The notes under the pieces are model-generated. The model was given only the letters and a program-made list of their open reading frames with translations, was not told the DNA's origin and ran no database searches. 64,000 bases of DNA from Sympetrum striolatum (Eukaryota > Arthropoda > Insecta > Odonata > Libellulidae), in NCBI GenBank assembly GCA_947579665.1, contig OX388341.1:4650001-4714000 (forward strand), written 5' to 3'. The translations under genes were made by a program, and so were the position numbers. Below, in pieces: positions 34,431 to 46,016 of this stretch; position 1 is the first letter of the stretch, and the number at the start of each line of letters is the position of its first letter.

Positions 34431-34525
34431 GTAATTTTAAGTGTACAAAGATCAGGACCTGCGGAATGGCTCGTAAAACTGTGTCATTTAGTAAAATTGA
34501 GGTTTGTTAAAACGGGGTTCTACTG
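34380..34525. mobile_element. Right end of a Tigger/mariner-like DNA element
   Basis: Read from the right, the sequence begins CAGTAGAACCCCGTTTTAAC next to TA, a form common at Tigger-like ends. Inside it, a (G/C)TAAAA(C/T) motif recurs about every 20-40 bp (CGTAAAACACG, CGTAAAACTGAG, CGTAAAACTGTG, AGTAAAATTGAG). No matching left end was found. Confidence 0.4.
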
Positions 34526-34527
34526 TA

Positions 34528-35480
34528 TTCTTGCTTTGGATCTACATACCTAAGCCAATCAGAATTCTCATACTTGAAGCCATGAGGACTAAACAATGTT
34601 CTGTCCTGACTGATTCCCATACTGAAGACTCATTATTATTTTCTTTGTCTGGATATACAGCTAATTATGATTCCTTGGTTAGAGACGTGCAAACTCAGTC
34701 TTCCCATTAATTTTAAGGCGACAAAGTAAATTCTGAATCCGTCCTTATCTGTAGCTACTTTGAAATAATAAATAACATTAATAATTATCCGTGTTGTTTC
34801 AATTCCCCTAGAGATGAGTTTTATGGGCCTTTGAATTACAATTGTTTTCATTATTAACGTAGGTAGATAAGCTGTAATTATATTTCAGTACCAAGTGTAC
34901 TCAGCCAGCAATAGATAGATTAGCAAAATGTAAGTCATATTGTTCTTTCAAGATAAAATTGCCTGGCATAAATAAAAAACACAAAAAAAATATTGAAATT
35001 AAATTATCAGCCATACTGTGCATTTTTATTAACTTTTTCGTATTTAAGAACAAAGAGTACAACAGCTTATACATTGCAGTTAATAAAAACTTAAATTGCA
35101 TTTAAGTTAGTAAAAATCTATCTTGAAAAAGTGTCGGAAAATCAAATTCTTTATGTACCCCATGTACGGAATGCTGCTATCAAAAGTTGGGTCTGGACAT
35201 TTATTTTCTTCATGAGCCTATATCTCCAAAACTTAATAAGTGATTTAAAAAATAATATATTTTACTTATATACCCATTCCTTGCTGGAATGCACCTTATA
35301 CTGAAACACAGTGTATACACATAGTATGCATTTCACTGCGCTTCATTCCCTGTTATACTACGCCTATGACAACAAGTACATCGCGACACACTTTTAAGAT
35401 AAAAAGTAGATCTCATAAACAGAAAAGTTGGCCACCCCTGCTCTGTAGAAACACCAGTATTGTGATTGATACAGGGGACA
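34528..35480. other. AT-rich stretch, nothing recognised
   Basis: No exon, repeat terminus or RNA gene is seen. Confidence 0.3.
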
Positions 35481-35484
35481 AGAA

Positions 35485-36000
35485 GAAATTGCTATTAACC
35501 AAAGGATGTTAGGCACGGTTGCAGTATGTCACCAAATTTATTAAACTTATACATTGATGACCTTTCAAGGAAAAGGAAGGAAGCGCCAGGCATAGAATTG
35601 GGACCTTCTAAGTAATTAAACACATTGTTATCCGCTGACGACCAGATATTTATACAAGATAGTGAAGATAAACTGCAGATGGTGCTTCACTAATTACTTA
35701 AACAGAGTAAAATATATAACCTAAACATTTCGTCAGCTAAAATGAAAATGATGGCATTCTTAGGAAGCTATCCAGTTAGAACAAATATTATTAATTTAAG
35801 GATAAAATATTTAGGATGTGATCTAACTTATGAAGATGATAAAGACATCACAGATAAATTTAAAATCTTCCAGAGGGACAATAAGAAGAACATTAAAAAG
35901 TAAAACCAGAAAAGAAACCCAAATTAAGCTTTAACAGGTGATGGCAGTCTCTACTATGATGCATGGATCAGAATGTTGGACAGCAAAACAAAATGAATTT
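35485..36000 (+). pseudogene. LINE reverse transcriptase fragment 1
   Basis: With frame changes, the plus strand gives a GC(S)MSPNLLNLYIDDL core (as in the RT motif GCPLSPxLFNLYIDD), then LSADDQIFI (motif near (Y/F)ADD), NISSAKMKMMAF (as in LxxNxxKT) and KYLGCDLTYEDD. A KTRKETQIKL then MHGSECWTAKQ segment matches the tail of such RTs. Stops and frameshifts show that it is dead. It is the C-terminal half of a non-LTR polyprotein; no endonuclease is seen. Confidence 0.7.
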
Positions 36001-36440
36001 TAAGACATAAAGGCTACAAGGATTGAAAGATGGTGGGAGAAAGTGCAGAACAGGGGAAATGGAGAGGCGTCTTGAGGGAGGCCCACAGTGGGCTGTAGTG
36101 CCAACGAAGAAGAGGAATGATTAAATGCTTCGATTGGAGTGTGTTCCTGTGTGGCTGCGAGACATGGACCCTAAGGAACAAAGAGAGAAACAGAATAGAG
36201 GCGTTCAAAATGTGGGTTTGGGCAAAAATGTTAAACATCAAGTGGAAGGAAAAAGAATGAAAAAAGGAGATTGGTCGATTTGATAATCCAAAGGAAGAAG
36301 AATTGGATAGGGCATGCAATAAGAAGGAAGTGCTCACTTAAGGATATGCTGTAAGTGGAAGTGAAGAGAGAAATTCATTAAAGAATGAAGAACAGAGCGG
36401 AGGATAGGGAAAATTGGAGAAACAACACCCAGGACCTGAA
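36001..36440 (+). pseudogene. LINE C-terminal fragment, second family member
   Basis: In shifting frames the sequence gives SVFLCGCETWTLRNKERNRI, EAFKMWVWAKMLNIKW, then NWIGHAIRRKCSLKDML. This is the conserved C-terminal region after the RT in RTE/CR1-like non-LTR elements (LYGxExWTL, then RRMLxIxW, then GHxxRR). The LYG-type motif is already present once at about 35955, so two LINE fragments abut here. Confidence 0.6.
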
Positions 36441-36580
36441 CAAACAGACTACCGATGATAAGTTTAACCTGCGTTCTGATATCCACACACACAATACTCG
36501 TCACTCTGAACTTATTGATATTCCTCAACGTTGACTCAGGAAGACTGAAGATAGCCTAAACTACTCCGCAACTAAATTCT

Positions 36581-36584
36581 TTAA
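36581..36584. repeat. TTAA target site, left of the piggyBac element
   Basis: TTAA directly precedes CCCTTCAAGGA; the partner TTAA is at 40484-40487. Confidence 0.7.
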
Positions 36585-36928
36585 CCCTTCAAGGACTGAC
36601 GTTCCCATAATGGACTGCAGCTGCGTTCTCTAGTTAGATTAACAATATCTTCAATGTCATAATATGGTCAGTAAAAGTTATTTTGTGGGCAAAGAGGGTC
36701 CAAAGCTTAGTTTCATTTGAGTTTTGGCGCACTTAAGTCAAGGGAAATATTTCTTGTGATTTTCTGAAAAACAGGGAATTTTTATGGATGGATCCTTCTG
36801 ACGACTAATTTTTATAAGTTTTACTGTTCTTAATTTAAAGTAGTCTTTTGCTTGAATACCTTTAGTATGATGTTCTGATCATCCAAAAAAATGAAATAGA
36901 GCAGAGTTTGAGGTTATTTGTTTTTGTT

Positions 36929-38060
36929 ACGAGTAAAATGTAGCTTGCATACTGCAAGCAGATCTGCATTACTAATTTCATATCAGCATCTAATCGGGAC
37001 TGTCCTCAAAAGAAAAACAAAAGAACTGAAATTTTCCTAAAAATTCGCTGAAATTTCATCGTCTGGCATCGAACCTGGGTCTTACTGGTGAACTTACTAT
37101 GCAGCACAATAGAAGATCAACATCTCTAACTATGTGTGAAAATTCAAGCAGAAATATTGGCTAAAACTGCCTCAAAAGACGTTCTAATTTTCTCAAATGT
37201 AAATGGCTCTCTGGATTCGAACCAAGGACTATCTATGAAATCTAAAATATGTTCATGAAATGTATATATGATCTCTATCTATTTGGTGAATTTCAAGTTT
37301 CCATATTATTGGGAAAGGTTTCAAAATAATTCCTAAAAATCGGATCAACTTCTGATTGCAAAGACACCTGGTGTCGAACCCAGGACAGATTGTAAGGTTT
37401 GAATAAAAAGTTTGATTTGAAAAGACTTTCTCTTGTATCATGCAAACTTTGAAGTCGATAGCATGCCGGGAAGTACCTAAATTTTGTTTCCGTTATCTCC
37501 GTAAGAAATGCATAGAGAAGTGCAAATGGCCCACTGGGATCGAACCAAGGACCATCAGCAAACATGTAAAATCCGATTACGATATATTTTTATGATATCT
37601 AACCCCATGCCAAATTTTAAGTTTCCATGCCATCCGGAAGCAGTCCAAAAAAAAATCTTCAAAATTGCCGCAATGCAATTTAAATGGCCGATTTTTGCCC
37701 CGACCAAGCATCGAACCATGGACCATATTCGGCGATGTATTTTTTATTTTCATTGGATATGCACTGCGTCTAGCGATCCCTTGAATTTCAACTCTCTACT
37801 TATCCGGGAAGTGCACCAAAAAAATTTTCGAAAATCCCCGCCATGTATTCTTATGGAGAAAATCAAGACTTTTGGGCCTTCTGGAATCGAACCCATGACA
37901 CCGAGGTTCAATGTCGGCTTTTTCCTGGAGGTTACACGTTATGGCCAATACATCGTAAAAATTTCAAGTCGTTGGCACTTGTGGAACATGGATAGACTTT
38001 TGATCCCCTATGAATGAATATATAGGTATATCCGGAGAAGCGTCTATATATAATAGATAA
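36929..38060 (-). repeat. B-box repeat family, complete copy inside piggyBac
   Basis: Bounded by ACGAGTAAAATGTAGCTTGC with its hairpin on the left and ATATCCGGAGAAGCGTCTAT on the right. Six minus-orientation units (motifs at about 37068, 37215, 37373, 37538, 37708 and 37886) are spaced about 150-180 bp. At 1.13 kb it is the best single complete copy in the window and a good type copy for the family. Confidence 0.85.
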
Positions 38061-38428
38061 CGTTGTTTATTGCTGCAATTCCATATGGGCATTCCCACTA
38101 CTACGCAACTTCCATGCATATGGCTGTCACTGAAAGCTGTATATTGTATATTAGAGAATATTCTGCGATATAAGACATTATTTTTGATGGATTAAGTTAA
38201 GAATTATTTTAGTTTTAAGTTGTGACAAGAAGACTATGGATATTATTATCTTTTTTATGAACTAAATCTCGGAAAATCTAAAATTATATAGTAAAAGCGG
38301 CAACAACAAATAATAGCAAATGATTATTGTGTTAGATATTCAAATCCTTTCAAATTTTATTAGCTTCACATAAAAATTTTATCATTAGAGGTGTTATATT
38401 TTCTATTCAGGAAAAACGTTAGTCTTCA

Positions 38429-40180
38429 TGAGTAGACTTCACTGAAGGAGGCTCTCCGAATCCTTGCCGAGGATGAAGAGAGTGAAGTAGATGTTACCGA
38501 TTTCTTCATTTCTCCAACAGAAGGAAATGAGCTAACTGATGAAAATGAGGAAAGATTGGTTGGCAATTTCACTGGCAAGCAAATGAGGGCACAAGCCGAG
38601 ATTCGGTTGGCAACCAACGAAAGAATCGGTGCTGAAGAAAACGAATTGGCAAAAAAATCTGCGCAGAGAAAATGGATAAGGGCAGCATTGAGTGTACGGG
38701 AAGTTTTTCTGAAGCAGATTACTGTTCATACTCTAAACCTAGCTGCATCTAATTGCTAGAGCTCTTCATCGATGACGATTTCGTCGCATTAATAGTGGAA
38801 CAAAGTGGAATTACGCCTGATTTTTTTAATTGCCCCAGTCCATAAATTACAGCAGAGGAGATGCCAGCCTTCATTGGCATTTAGATTGTCTTTGGAAACA
38901 ACATTCTTCTGGGAAAAAATATTACTGGGACGCGAAAAAGGATGTACATATTGAGTTGGATAGTGGAGCGATGAGGAGGGACTGATTCTTCAAATTAATG
39001 AAGTTTTTAAACTTAGTGGATAACACTAAGTTAGACAGCGATGGGTTCTACAAAGTCTGGCCTACGATGAAAAGGATTACACAGAGATGTTTGCAACTTT
39101 TGGTGCCTTCCCAGCTCTTAAACTGTGGAGGAGAGATGATAAGATACTACGGAAGACACAGCTGCAAGCGATTTAGTAGAGGTAAACCGATAAGATTCGG
39201 TTATAAGTCTTGGTGCCTGAACTCTGACGCTGGATACTCATTCATTTCGATTTCTACCATGGGAGCATTCTTAAAGTAATATAAAACATGAAGAAGCGGT
39301 TGGAAGAGCAGCAGCTCCTATTCTCACTATGCTGGAGAAAATTCCTAAAAAGGAATTACAGTACAGCATAATCTTTGATTATCTTTTAACAGAATATAAT
39401 TATTTTTATCGATGTTCATTTGAAGTAGTATGTGAAATAATATAATAGCATTGATTTATTTTACTCAATATATAATTTATAAGAAAGACTTTATTGCCAC
39501 ATTTGAAAAGATGTGGCTACAATGAAACTGGGCAAATCAGAAAGAACCTGATTCCGAAAGATTGTCCGCTACCACCAAAAAATGATCTAAAAAAGGAGGA
39601 GAGTGGAAAGAGCATCACAGCTATTTCTACATGTGAAGGAATAGGAGCAACTAAATGGCTGGACAATTTATAATTGTAACAGCTTCAACAGCGTATGGAG
39701 TTACGCCGTTGATGAAAGCTAAGAGACTTTATAGGAAACAAAGGAAAATTATTCAGCTTCCATAACCCTACTTCATATCCAAGTATAATAAGCATTTGGG
39801 TGGAACTGACCAAATTCATGAACATGTAAATTCACCGCAAATTGGTAAGATATGATTTATATAAATCATTTACAACTCAGAGAATCGAATAATAATATTA
39901 AAGGGAATCCTCAGATCCAAGGACAAAATTAGAGTTTAGACGGGAGATTGCTCAGGTGTACTTTATTTGGTACAAGATGGAATAAAAACCACCCGGTGGA
40001 CGACTCAGCAAGGCTTCCACGTCAAAAACTGGCTCCACGCAAGAGTTGCGGTATGATCATTTAATCGGTGACATACCATTAAACAAGGAAAAATGCTGCG
40101 CATATGAAGAGTGCAAGAGTTGTGGGAGAACAATGCATAACAAGTGCGATGTTGGGTTCTGTGTATAATGTTTTACAAAG
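38429..40180 (+). pseudogene. piggyBac transposase, broken
   Basis: The N-terminal acidic region (EDEESEVDVTDFFISPTEGN) is followed by a charged stretch ending about 38760. With frame changes the DDE domain continues: a GKKYYWDAKKD segment, NLVDNTKLDSDGFYKVWPTM, then MIRYYGRHSCKRFSRGKPIR-FGYKSWCLNSDAGYS. This matches the piggyBac block with KGR(H/S)xLKQYIRxKPxKxGxK. Next comes a segment read as PLPPKNDLKKEE, then KYNKHLGGTDQ (third catalytic region, GGVDxxD in the family). It ends with a Cys-rich tail (CCAYEECKSCGRTMHNKCDV-GFCV), the usual C-terminal zinc finger. Several stops and frameshifts mean no active protein. The family cuts and pastes at TTAA. Confidence 0.85.
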
Positions 40181-40487
40181 TACTTAACAAAATAATTATA
40201 AAATAAATACTTATATCTTCCAAGAAAAACAATTTCATACAATATTGTTTTTAAATAAATAAGATTTTTTTCAATAAAATGCTTTTTATAAATGTCATCA
40301 TGGCGCGCGTAATAGTAGTAGTGGGAAGGACTGACGTGCCCATATGGGAACGGGCATTTGCAACGAACCTATTATTGTTAACTATTTTAAAACAATTTTC
40401 TGTTGTTAATTTAGGTCATCTGAATACAAAAATACTAAAATTAGGGTTTTTTTTAAGAAAAGATAATTCCCTTCCTTGGAGGGTTAA

Positions 40488-41971
40488 TGAGCTACCCTCA
40501 AGCGTAAGAAATACTTTCGAAACCTTCCAGAATGTCCTTCATGTCTGGATTTTACTAAATCTACTCTACTCCATTGACGAATTTTTAAATATGGATATCA
40601 ACATCGTTTAATTCTTTAGCCAATGTAACTAACATTATGTTCTCTCTAATTTATTATGCTGTATAATTTTGTTCACAACATTGCAAAATATTACAAAAAT
40701 AAGTTATGTAAAATCACAAACTAATTTAAACGTGTGAAAAACAAAGGCTTTCAATCAGTTAGCAACCCTTCCTTCACATAAATATACTTCCATCTTAAAA
40801 TGTTACCATCGACATATCCTTAAATTCTAAATAGAATACTAATAGACGATACTACAATTACAGCATAAACAAATTAACAGTCATAATCACCGTTGATGCA
40901 TTACCGGAAATACAACATTGTTTTCGAGATGAAATCATGATATGTGAAATTATTCCTCACATATTATCAGATGCCAACACAATTACAATCCACAATGGCA
41001 TTATAACTGAACTTATAAAAAAACTAACTTGAATTGCATATGACGACAATTTCGTCAACACGAGAAACTATTAGCTAAGACCTCATGTCTACAGATATCA
41101 TAATAATGGCAAATAATCTGCAGAAAACACATACATCATTCGAACACCTTAAATATTTACTAAAAAGTAAACTGGGCTTGTCTAACTTGCATCCTAATCA
41201 GCTAAAAGAGCAATTAAGTTTATTTTCACGTATTGGCTACGGTAAAAACATCGTAAAGACTAAGCAATATACTCACCGAGTTTGCTTTCAAACAAAAAAG
41301 ATCGATTTCGCAATATTTTCCACAAAATCAATTCACGGGATCATACTTACTTCCATTGTATACTGTTCTTACACTTCTTCTCTATTAACCCAATGCCTTC
41401 CCATACGTTCGTAATGTCATATATACGTCTCTTCTGACGAACTGCCAGCATATCAGCTGCCTGCGATGAAAAATAACATTATAACCAACGTTAATCATGT
41501 ATATTTACCACAATTTGAAGCCAAGCCGTAACATACTACATTGATATACATCTTATCCTGGAATGGTAAACTATGCGATGCAGCATTGCTAACAATAGGC
41601 CATTATTATTGCCAAGACTCTATCCGGGGCCGAAAGTTTCGATTTAAAACACACAAAATATGATTATTTCACATTTTATACACAAAAGTAGAGATAGTTG
41701 ATCGATTAGATTAGTTGCAATCCGAAACATGTGCCGAATGACGCTCTTAGAACTTTGTAACGACCGCGGCTCGTTTCTCCCACTCCCTCGACGAAATAAA
41801 CCCGAGGTTGAAAAGAATTACACAGCCAACTCGCACGTTTACTCACGATTTAGAGATCCAAAAATCCATCTTTGGCTTTCTACAGCAGGGAGGCGAAGCG
41901 GATAGTCAACAATCCGAGAGATTTTGTCAAACCTACTCTGCTGGTTGTCAGCAATTTTCTCCAACAACGGT
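40488..41971. other. AT-rich stretch without recognised gene
   Basis: Open stretches at 41085-41414 and 41808-41970 resemble nothing known. The second runs into the 0.77-kb repeat, so its C-terminal half is repeat sequence. Confidence 0.25.
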
Positions 41972-42739
41972 TTACGGAGGCGTACGCATTGTCGATGCTC
42001 GAATGTTTGCGCTTGGGCCGAATCGGCCGAATTTCAAATTAAAATCTATTAAGCCAAAGAGAACAAAAAGCAATCATCAAATCAAAAGGCATTGATATCA
42101 AACGTAATAATAACAGTTTTTATTTTCAGGTATCGAGTTAAGGAATTGCGTCATCCCACTAGTTACAAGTATGTCCGATAAATTCACTAGAAATTGTTTT
42201 TGAAGTATGTTAATCATCTTGTAATATTACAATTTTAAGGCTACCAAATCACATAATAACTAATTATCGAAGAAAATTATAATCTCAGAAATTTGCATTT
42301 TGGTTTCATCGAAAGAAAGCATACGTATGCTTTGTTTACGTTGTACCTTATCTTCTGATACCCCTCTCGATTTCATAGAACCATTGATTTTTATTTAATT
42401 GGGGAAAGAATTGGACTGTACAAATTAGCTGATTAGTTTGAACACTTTTTAAAAGATAATGAACATTAAAAATGCCATATTTAGTATTTAATGCCGTTGA
42501 ATTTAATCTACTTCAATATTCCCCGTAGAGAATCAACGGCGCTTCAGCTAGTTAGGATATAAACACTTATTCCACATTTAACTGAGATATATTCTTAACT
42601 AAATAATTAAAAATAAAAATGAACTGAAAACTATTTACAGACGTTTCCGATATATTCTTTTCAAGGATCAGTTCATAACATGTCAAACATTATTAGCCCT
42701 TGAAAGTTTACAGAAAACTTCGTTTCGTGCTAGCCGCCT
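41972..42739. repeat. 0.77-kb repeat, copy 2
   Basis: The direct-orientation copy of 15551-16324, from TTACGGAGGCGTACGC to CGTGCTAGCCGCCT. Here the first open stretch stays open (ARMFALGPNRPNFKLKSIKP, then KRTKSNHQIKRH), whereas copy 1 carries differences. The high identity suggests recent spread, or one copy derived from the other. Confidence 0.8.
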
Positions 42740-43039
42740 TAAAAGGTCTTCAAATCTTATCTTATGCTATGAGTCATCTAACTAAAGAATAGGCTTAAGA
42801 AATGCACATGTTGAACACTGAGTACAAAACACTCATATCTTAATGTCCCATTGATATCGATGTTGGCTCTAGGCCTATACTGCTACCGAAAACATCACCT
42901 TAGCTGAAATCGGAGCCATATTTACGGGTATGCGGAGCGTTCGCTGAATTCATCAAGAAGTGTATCTCTAAGACTTGCATGATTATTGGGGTTTAGTACT
43001 CTTCAGCAGAAAAAAATCTCAGAGCTAGTCATAGGACTT

Positions 43040-43110
43040 GACTCTAGGGGGGGGGGTTGAACCCCTAAAACCCCCCCTCGCTGCTCCACTGCCCATATTT
43101 GATTTTAAAT
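43040..43110. mobile_element. hAT-type terminus, G-rich
   Basis: Read from the right: CAGTGGAGCAGCGAGGGGGG, then a TTTTAGGGGTTCAACCCC block. CAGTGG(C/A)G(T/C)AGC followed by a G run is a recurrent hAT-like end in insect genomes. It sits directly after the third exon of a GR pseudogene (minus) and may have cut off its tail. Confidence 0.4.
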
Positions 43111-45322
43111 TTCAATGGGCTCGTTATTGATAGATATAAATCCAGTTGTAACGATCTGCGGAGGAGCAATCGGAGTTGATCAGTAGTATTCATCGAGCTA
43201 AAACTAAACAAAAATTATGTTAATCGTTAAGAAGATCATTTACCTGATGTTGGACTCGTTCGATGATAAGCCACAGGAAATCAAACGAACAACAGACCAC
43301 GCCATTTGTAGTGCTTGCAGCGCTAACGTGTCTTGGCTATAGTCAGCCTCTTCTCTGAAGAACACATACGCTGCTGTAGTCATGTAAACTAATTTTTCGA
43401 CATAATATACCAAAAGCTGAGGACCAAGCACTTTCCTGGCAGTAAGAAATGCGCGGATCAAACTTATATGGATGTTACGCCATGACCTAACCCTTTTCTT
43501 TGTGAGTTATCTTTTCCACGAAACTACCAGCGTATCCAAAGTTGGCGCGCCGCGTTTTTTCAATTCGAATGTGTCCTGGACGTATTTTATCATTTCTTCA
43601 TTTAAGAATTCTGGTTTTATGTTCAATCGCAACATTAAATGAATCAGAAGGTGATTTAAAGCTACGGAGGCTTTTTCCCAGTAAAACATTCACGAATCTG
43701 CAATAATTTCCGAAAAGTCTCCTATGCCTTTGTTATACACGACGTCGATTGCAATATACAGTGCAACGATTGAAGCGATGTGGGCCATCTGAAAGTAAGC
43801 GGTAATATTACTACGGTTATCCTTCGCCATATCTAAATCAGAGACTGACGATAACGCTTTCTCGAACTTTTTTCGTGAGAGAATGAAATGCGATGTACAA
43901 ACGACCAAAGGAATCAAAATTAAGTGAACCCAAAGGGTTTGAAAGTATTTCTATCACAATGTAATCCGCTGCGTCCGATGGCTTTTTCAAATAAGTTGTG
44001 ACGAGCGAAAAGCAAATAGTCAAGCCAATTGTGGCACCCAACAAAGAATTTACACGACGATGTCCCATTTCATCTGTGGTTAAATAATCCATAATAACTG
44101 TTCAACTGGTCACCGGTCGATTAAATACGATTAATCAACTTTTCTATTATACAGTTCGTCAGTTACTGGTCTCTGACCATTCCAAATAGTGCGATTTGCC
44201 AAATGTGTGTCATCCAATAACATCTATAATTTAGGCCTAACATCAGTATAACGATTTGGTGAGTTAGTTGCATAGATAGCAACAAATCATGCATTTGCTA
44301 TGAGAGACGCGACAATATTGACAGAATAGGATATTGTTTTAGGGAATTTAACTGCTTCATGACTACGCAATATCTTTTATCTCGCTCAGAGATTTAACGT
44401 GGATCTAGACGCTCATATTTTAGAAATCTCATTTATTTTGAGAGCTGTGATTGATCGAATAAACGATAAAAAAACTAAAGATAAGGTCTCTTCCTCAAGA
44501 TTCCGACATAGTTTGCTAAAAAAAATAGCCGTATAAGGTTTCAAACCTACCTAACTTAAAATGAATGTCCTAAGATTTCCATCGCATTAACCATGATCGT
44601 CGGAATCTGAACAATTCGGAATAAGGTATTGGGACTGTTGAAATTTTTTAATGAATTTATATAAAACTCATCTTGGGCCATATTCATCTTTGTCTGCAAA
44701 CGGCAACACATATAAGAAGTAAGCAAACAGATATTTGGATAGCTTACGATAGCAATAATGGAATGGTAAAACCAGACCGTTGATATCCGCGATCATTGAC
44801 TAAATTTCCTGAATGGCCTTGAGTGACTTCAATCACTCTGCTGAATCGACGGCAAACAACATCTAAATACTGATTTGCCTAATCCGGGATAAATGCTGCT
44901 TTAATATTGAATCCCGACATTATCTCTCCTTCATAAATGCTCTTAAATCATACATGCTCCCGTGAATTCTTTCTTACCTTCAATAAATGTCCTCAACATT
45001 AATGAATGAAATAATGAGTTTTATCACAGTTTTTAAATTTCGTGTTCCCACAATAGTATAAAAAATGTAGGAGAGATACTCAGCGGGTTTGGGCCTCAAA
45101 TTTATCAAAGAATATAGCAGTATAACTGTTCTTCGCTTGTAAATGGAAATTATTGTATCTAAAAACACCATAAAGTAAACATAATATGCATACATATAAG
45201 GTATTTACAAAATCGATTTTATGTAACCGATGTAGGCCTTTCGGTGTTTGGTAGACCGAAGAGAGAACATCCAAAAGTGAATTTCCATCGATTGAATGAG
45301 TAATAAATGGAATTGATTCCAC
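43110..45322 (-). pseudogene. Gustatory receptor pseudogene GR-A
   Basis: Minus strand. The first exon (45322-44978, donor AAG|GTAAGA) reads HSIDGNSLLDVLSSVYQTPK and, after a frame change, membrane-like sequence ending FINVED. The main exon (about 44092-43246) starts MDYLTTDEMGHRRVNSLLGA and, after a frameshift near 43950, continues TLWVHLILIPLVVCTSHFIL. It then has NITAYFQMAHIASIVALYIA, a TGA after IIADS, and FYWEKASVALNHLLIHLMLR. A TAA after VVSWKR follows, then SWRNIHISLIRAFLTARKVL, ending NESNIR at donor AG|GTAAAT. A third exon near 43206 gives NTTDQLRLLLRRSLQLDLYL. The length and the order of hydrophobic segments fit the 7TM GR family. Two stops and at least two frameshifts make it a pseudogene. 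The main exon matches GR-B. Confidence 0.65.
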
Positions 45323-46016
45323 TGAATATTCAAGGTGGATGGAAATAAATCACAAGAGAGCGATCGAGGTATTTGGCAAAACCAAACTATCTCAAAATAA
45401 GAGACTTTTTCAAGAGATTGGGAAAAGTGTTAAGCCGAGTGACGACGCATAACTTGTTTTCGAGAAAGTCGAGCGAAACAGTTTTCGCATACAAATAATA
45501 AAATCAGCTCTTGCCGACAATGCGTTTACGCTTAATAATACTTGTAACAGCGATAGAACTACATCGGTGTACTTCAAATGAACCAATATATGGTGTAATT
45601 TCAAGTTTTCGGTCTTCACCTTAGTTCGATACTAATTCAACAAGATTCAAGTCATGTTGTGAGTCCACAGACATTTTAATCATCAATTACGAAGAAGTAA
45701 ACTGTGTTACAGTTGATACTGAATAATAGGAAGTTGCTGTTTCAACCGGAAACTATTCACCAAATTGCAAGGATGATTAAACCGTAGAGAGATCCTCCCT
45801 AAAAACGCATAAGCTGAGAGATCACGAACAAAATATGCCAACATGTGAGCCAAAGGTTACAAAATAAAGTCAGCCTCTTCAATAGCATTTGAATCATTTG
45901 TGAATATGTGAAAAATGAGCCAAACGAGACATCCAAAGACTCGCGAGACTCAATTTGTATCGCAAAACAAGTTACTCGGGCCCAAAGGAAGAGTTTAATT
46001 TTTCTCTTACACATTT
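45323..46016. other. Spacer between GR pseudogenes
   Basis: Open minus-strand stretches at 45410-45619 and 45799-46014 have some hydrophobic character but no clear family motif. They may be further decayed GR exons. Confidence 0.25.

Larger units (their letters stand above)
36585..40483 (+). mobile_element. piggyBac element with nested B-box repeat
   Basis: TTAA|CCCTTCAAGGACTGACG on the left and, from the right, TTAA|CCCTCCAAGGAAGGG give TTAA duplications and a short inverted repeat (10 of the first 11 bases match). This is the signature of piggyBac. A subterminal direct repeat, AAGGACTGACGT(T/G)CCCATA, lies at 36591 and 40326. The interior carries a broken piggyBac transposase (about 38430-40180). 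A dispersed B-box repeat (36929-38060) has inserted in the 5' part, after the piggyBac copy settled. Confidence 0.75.

Noticed and set aside
41808..42095. A 95-codon open frame as a gene
   Set aside because: Its second half is the 0.77-kb repeat, which is interrupted in the other copy; the first half has no recognisable similarity.
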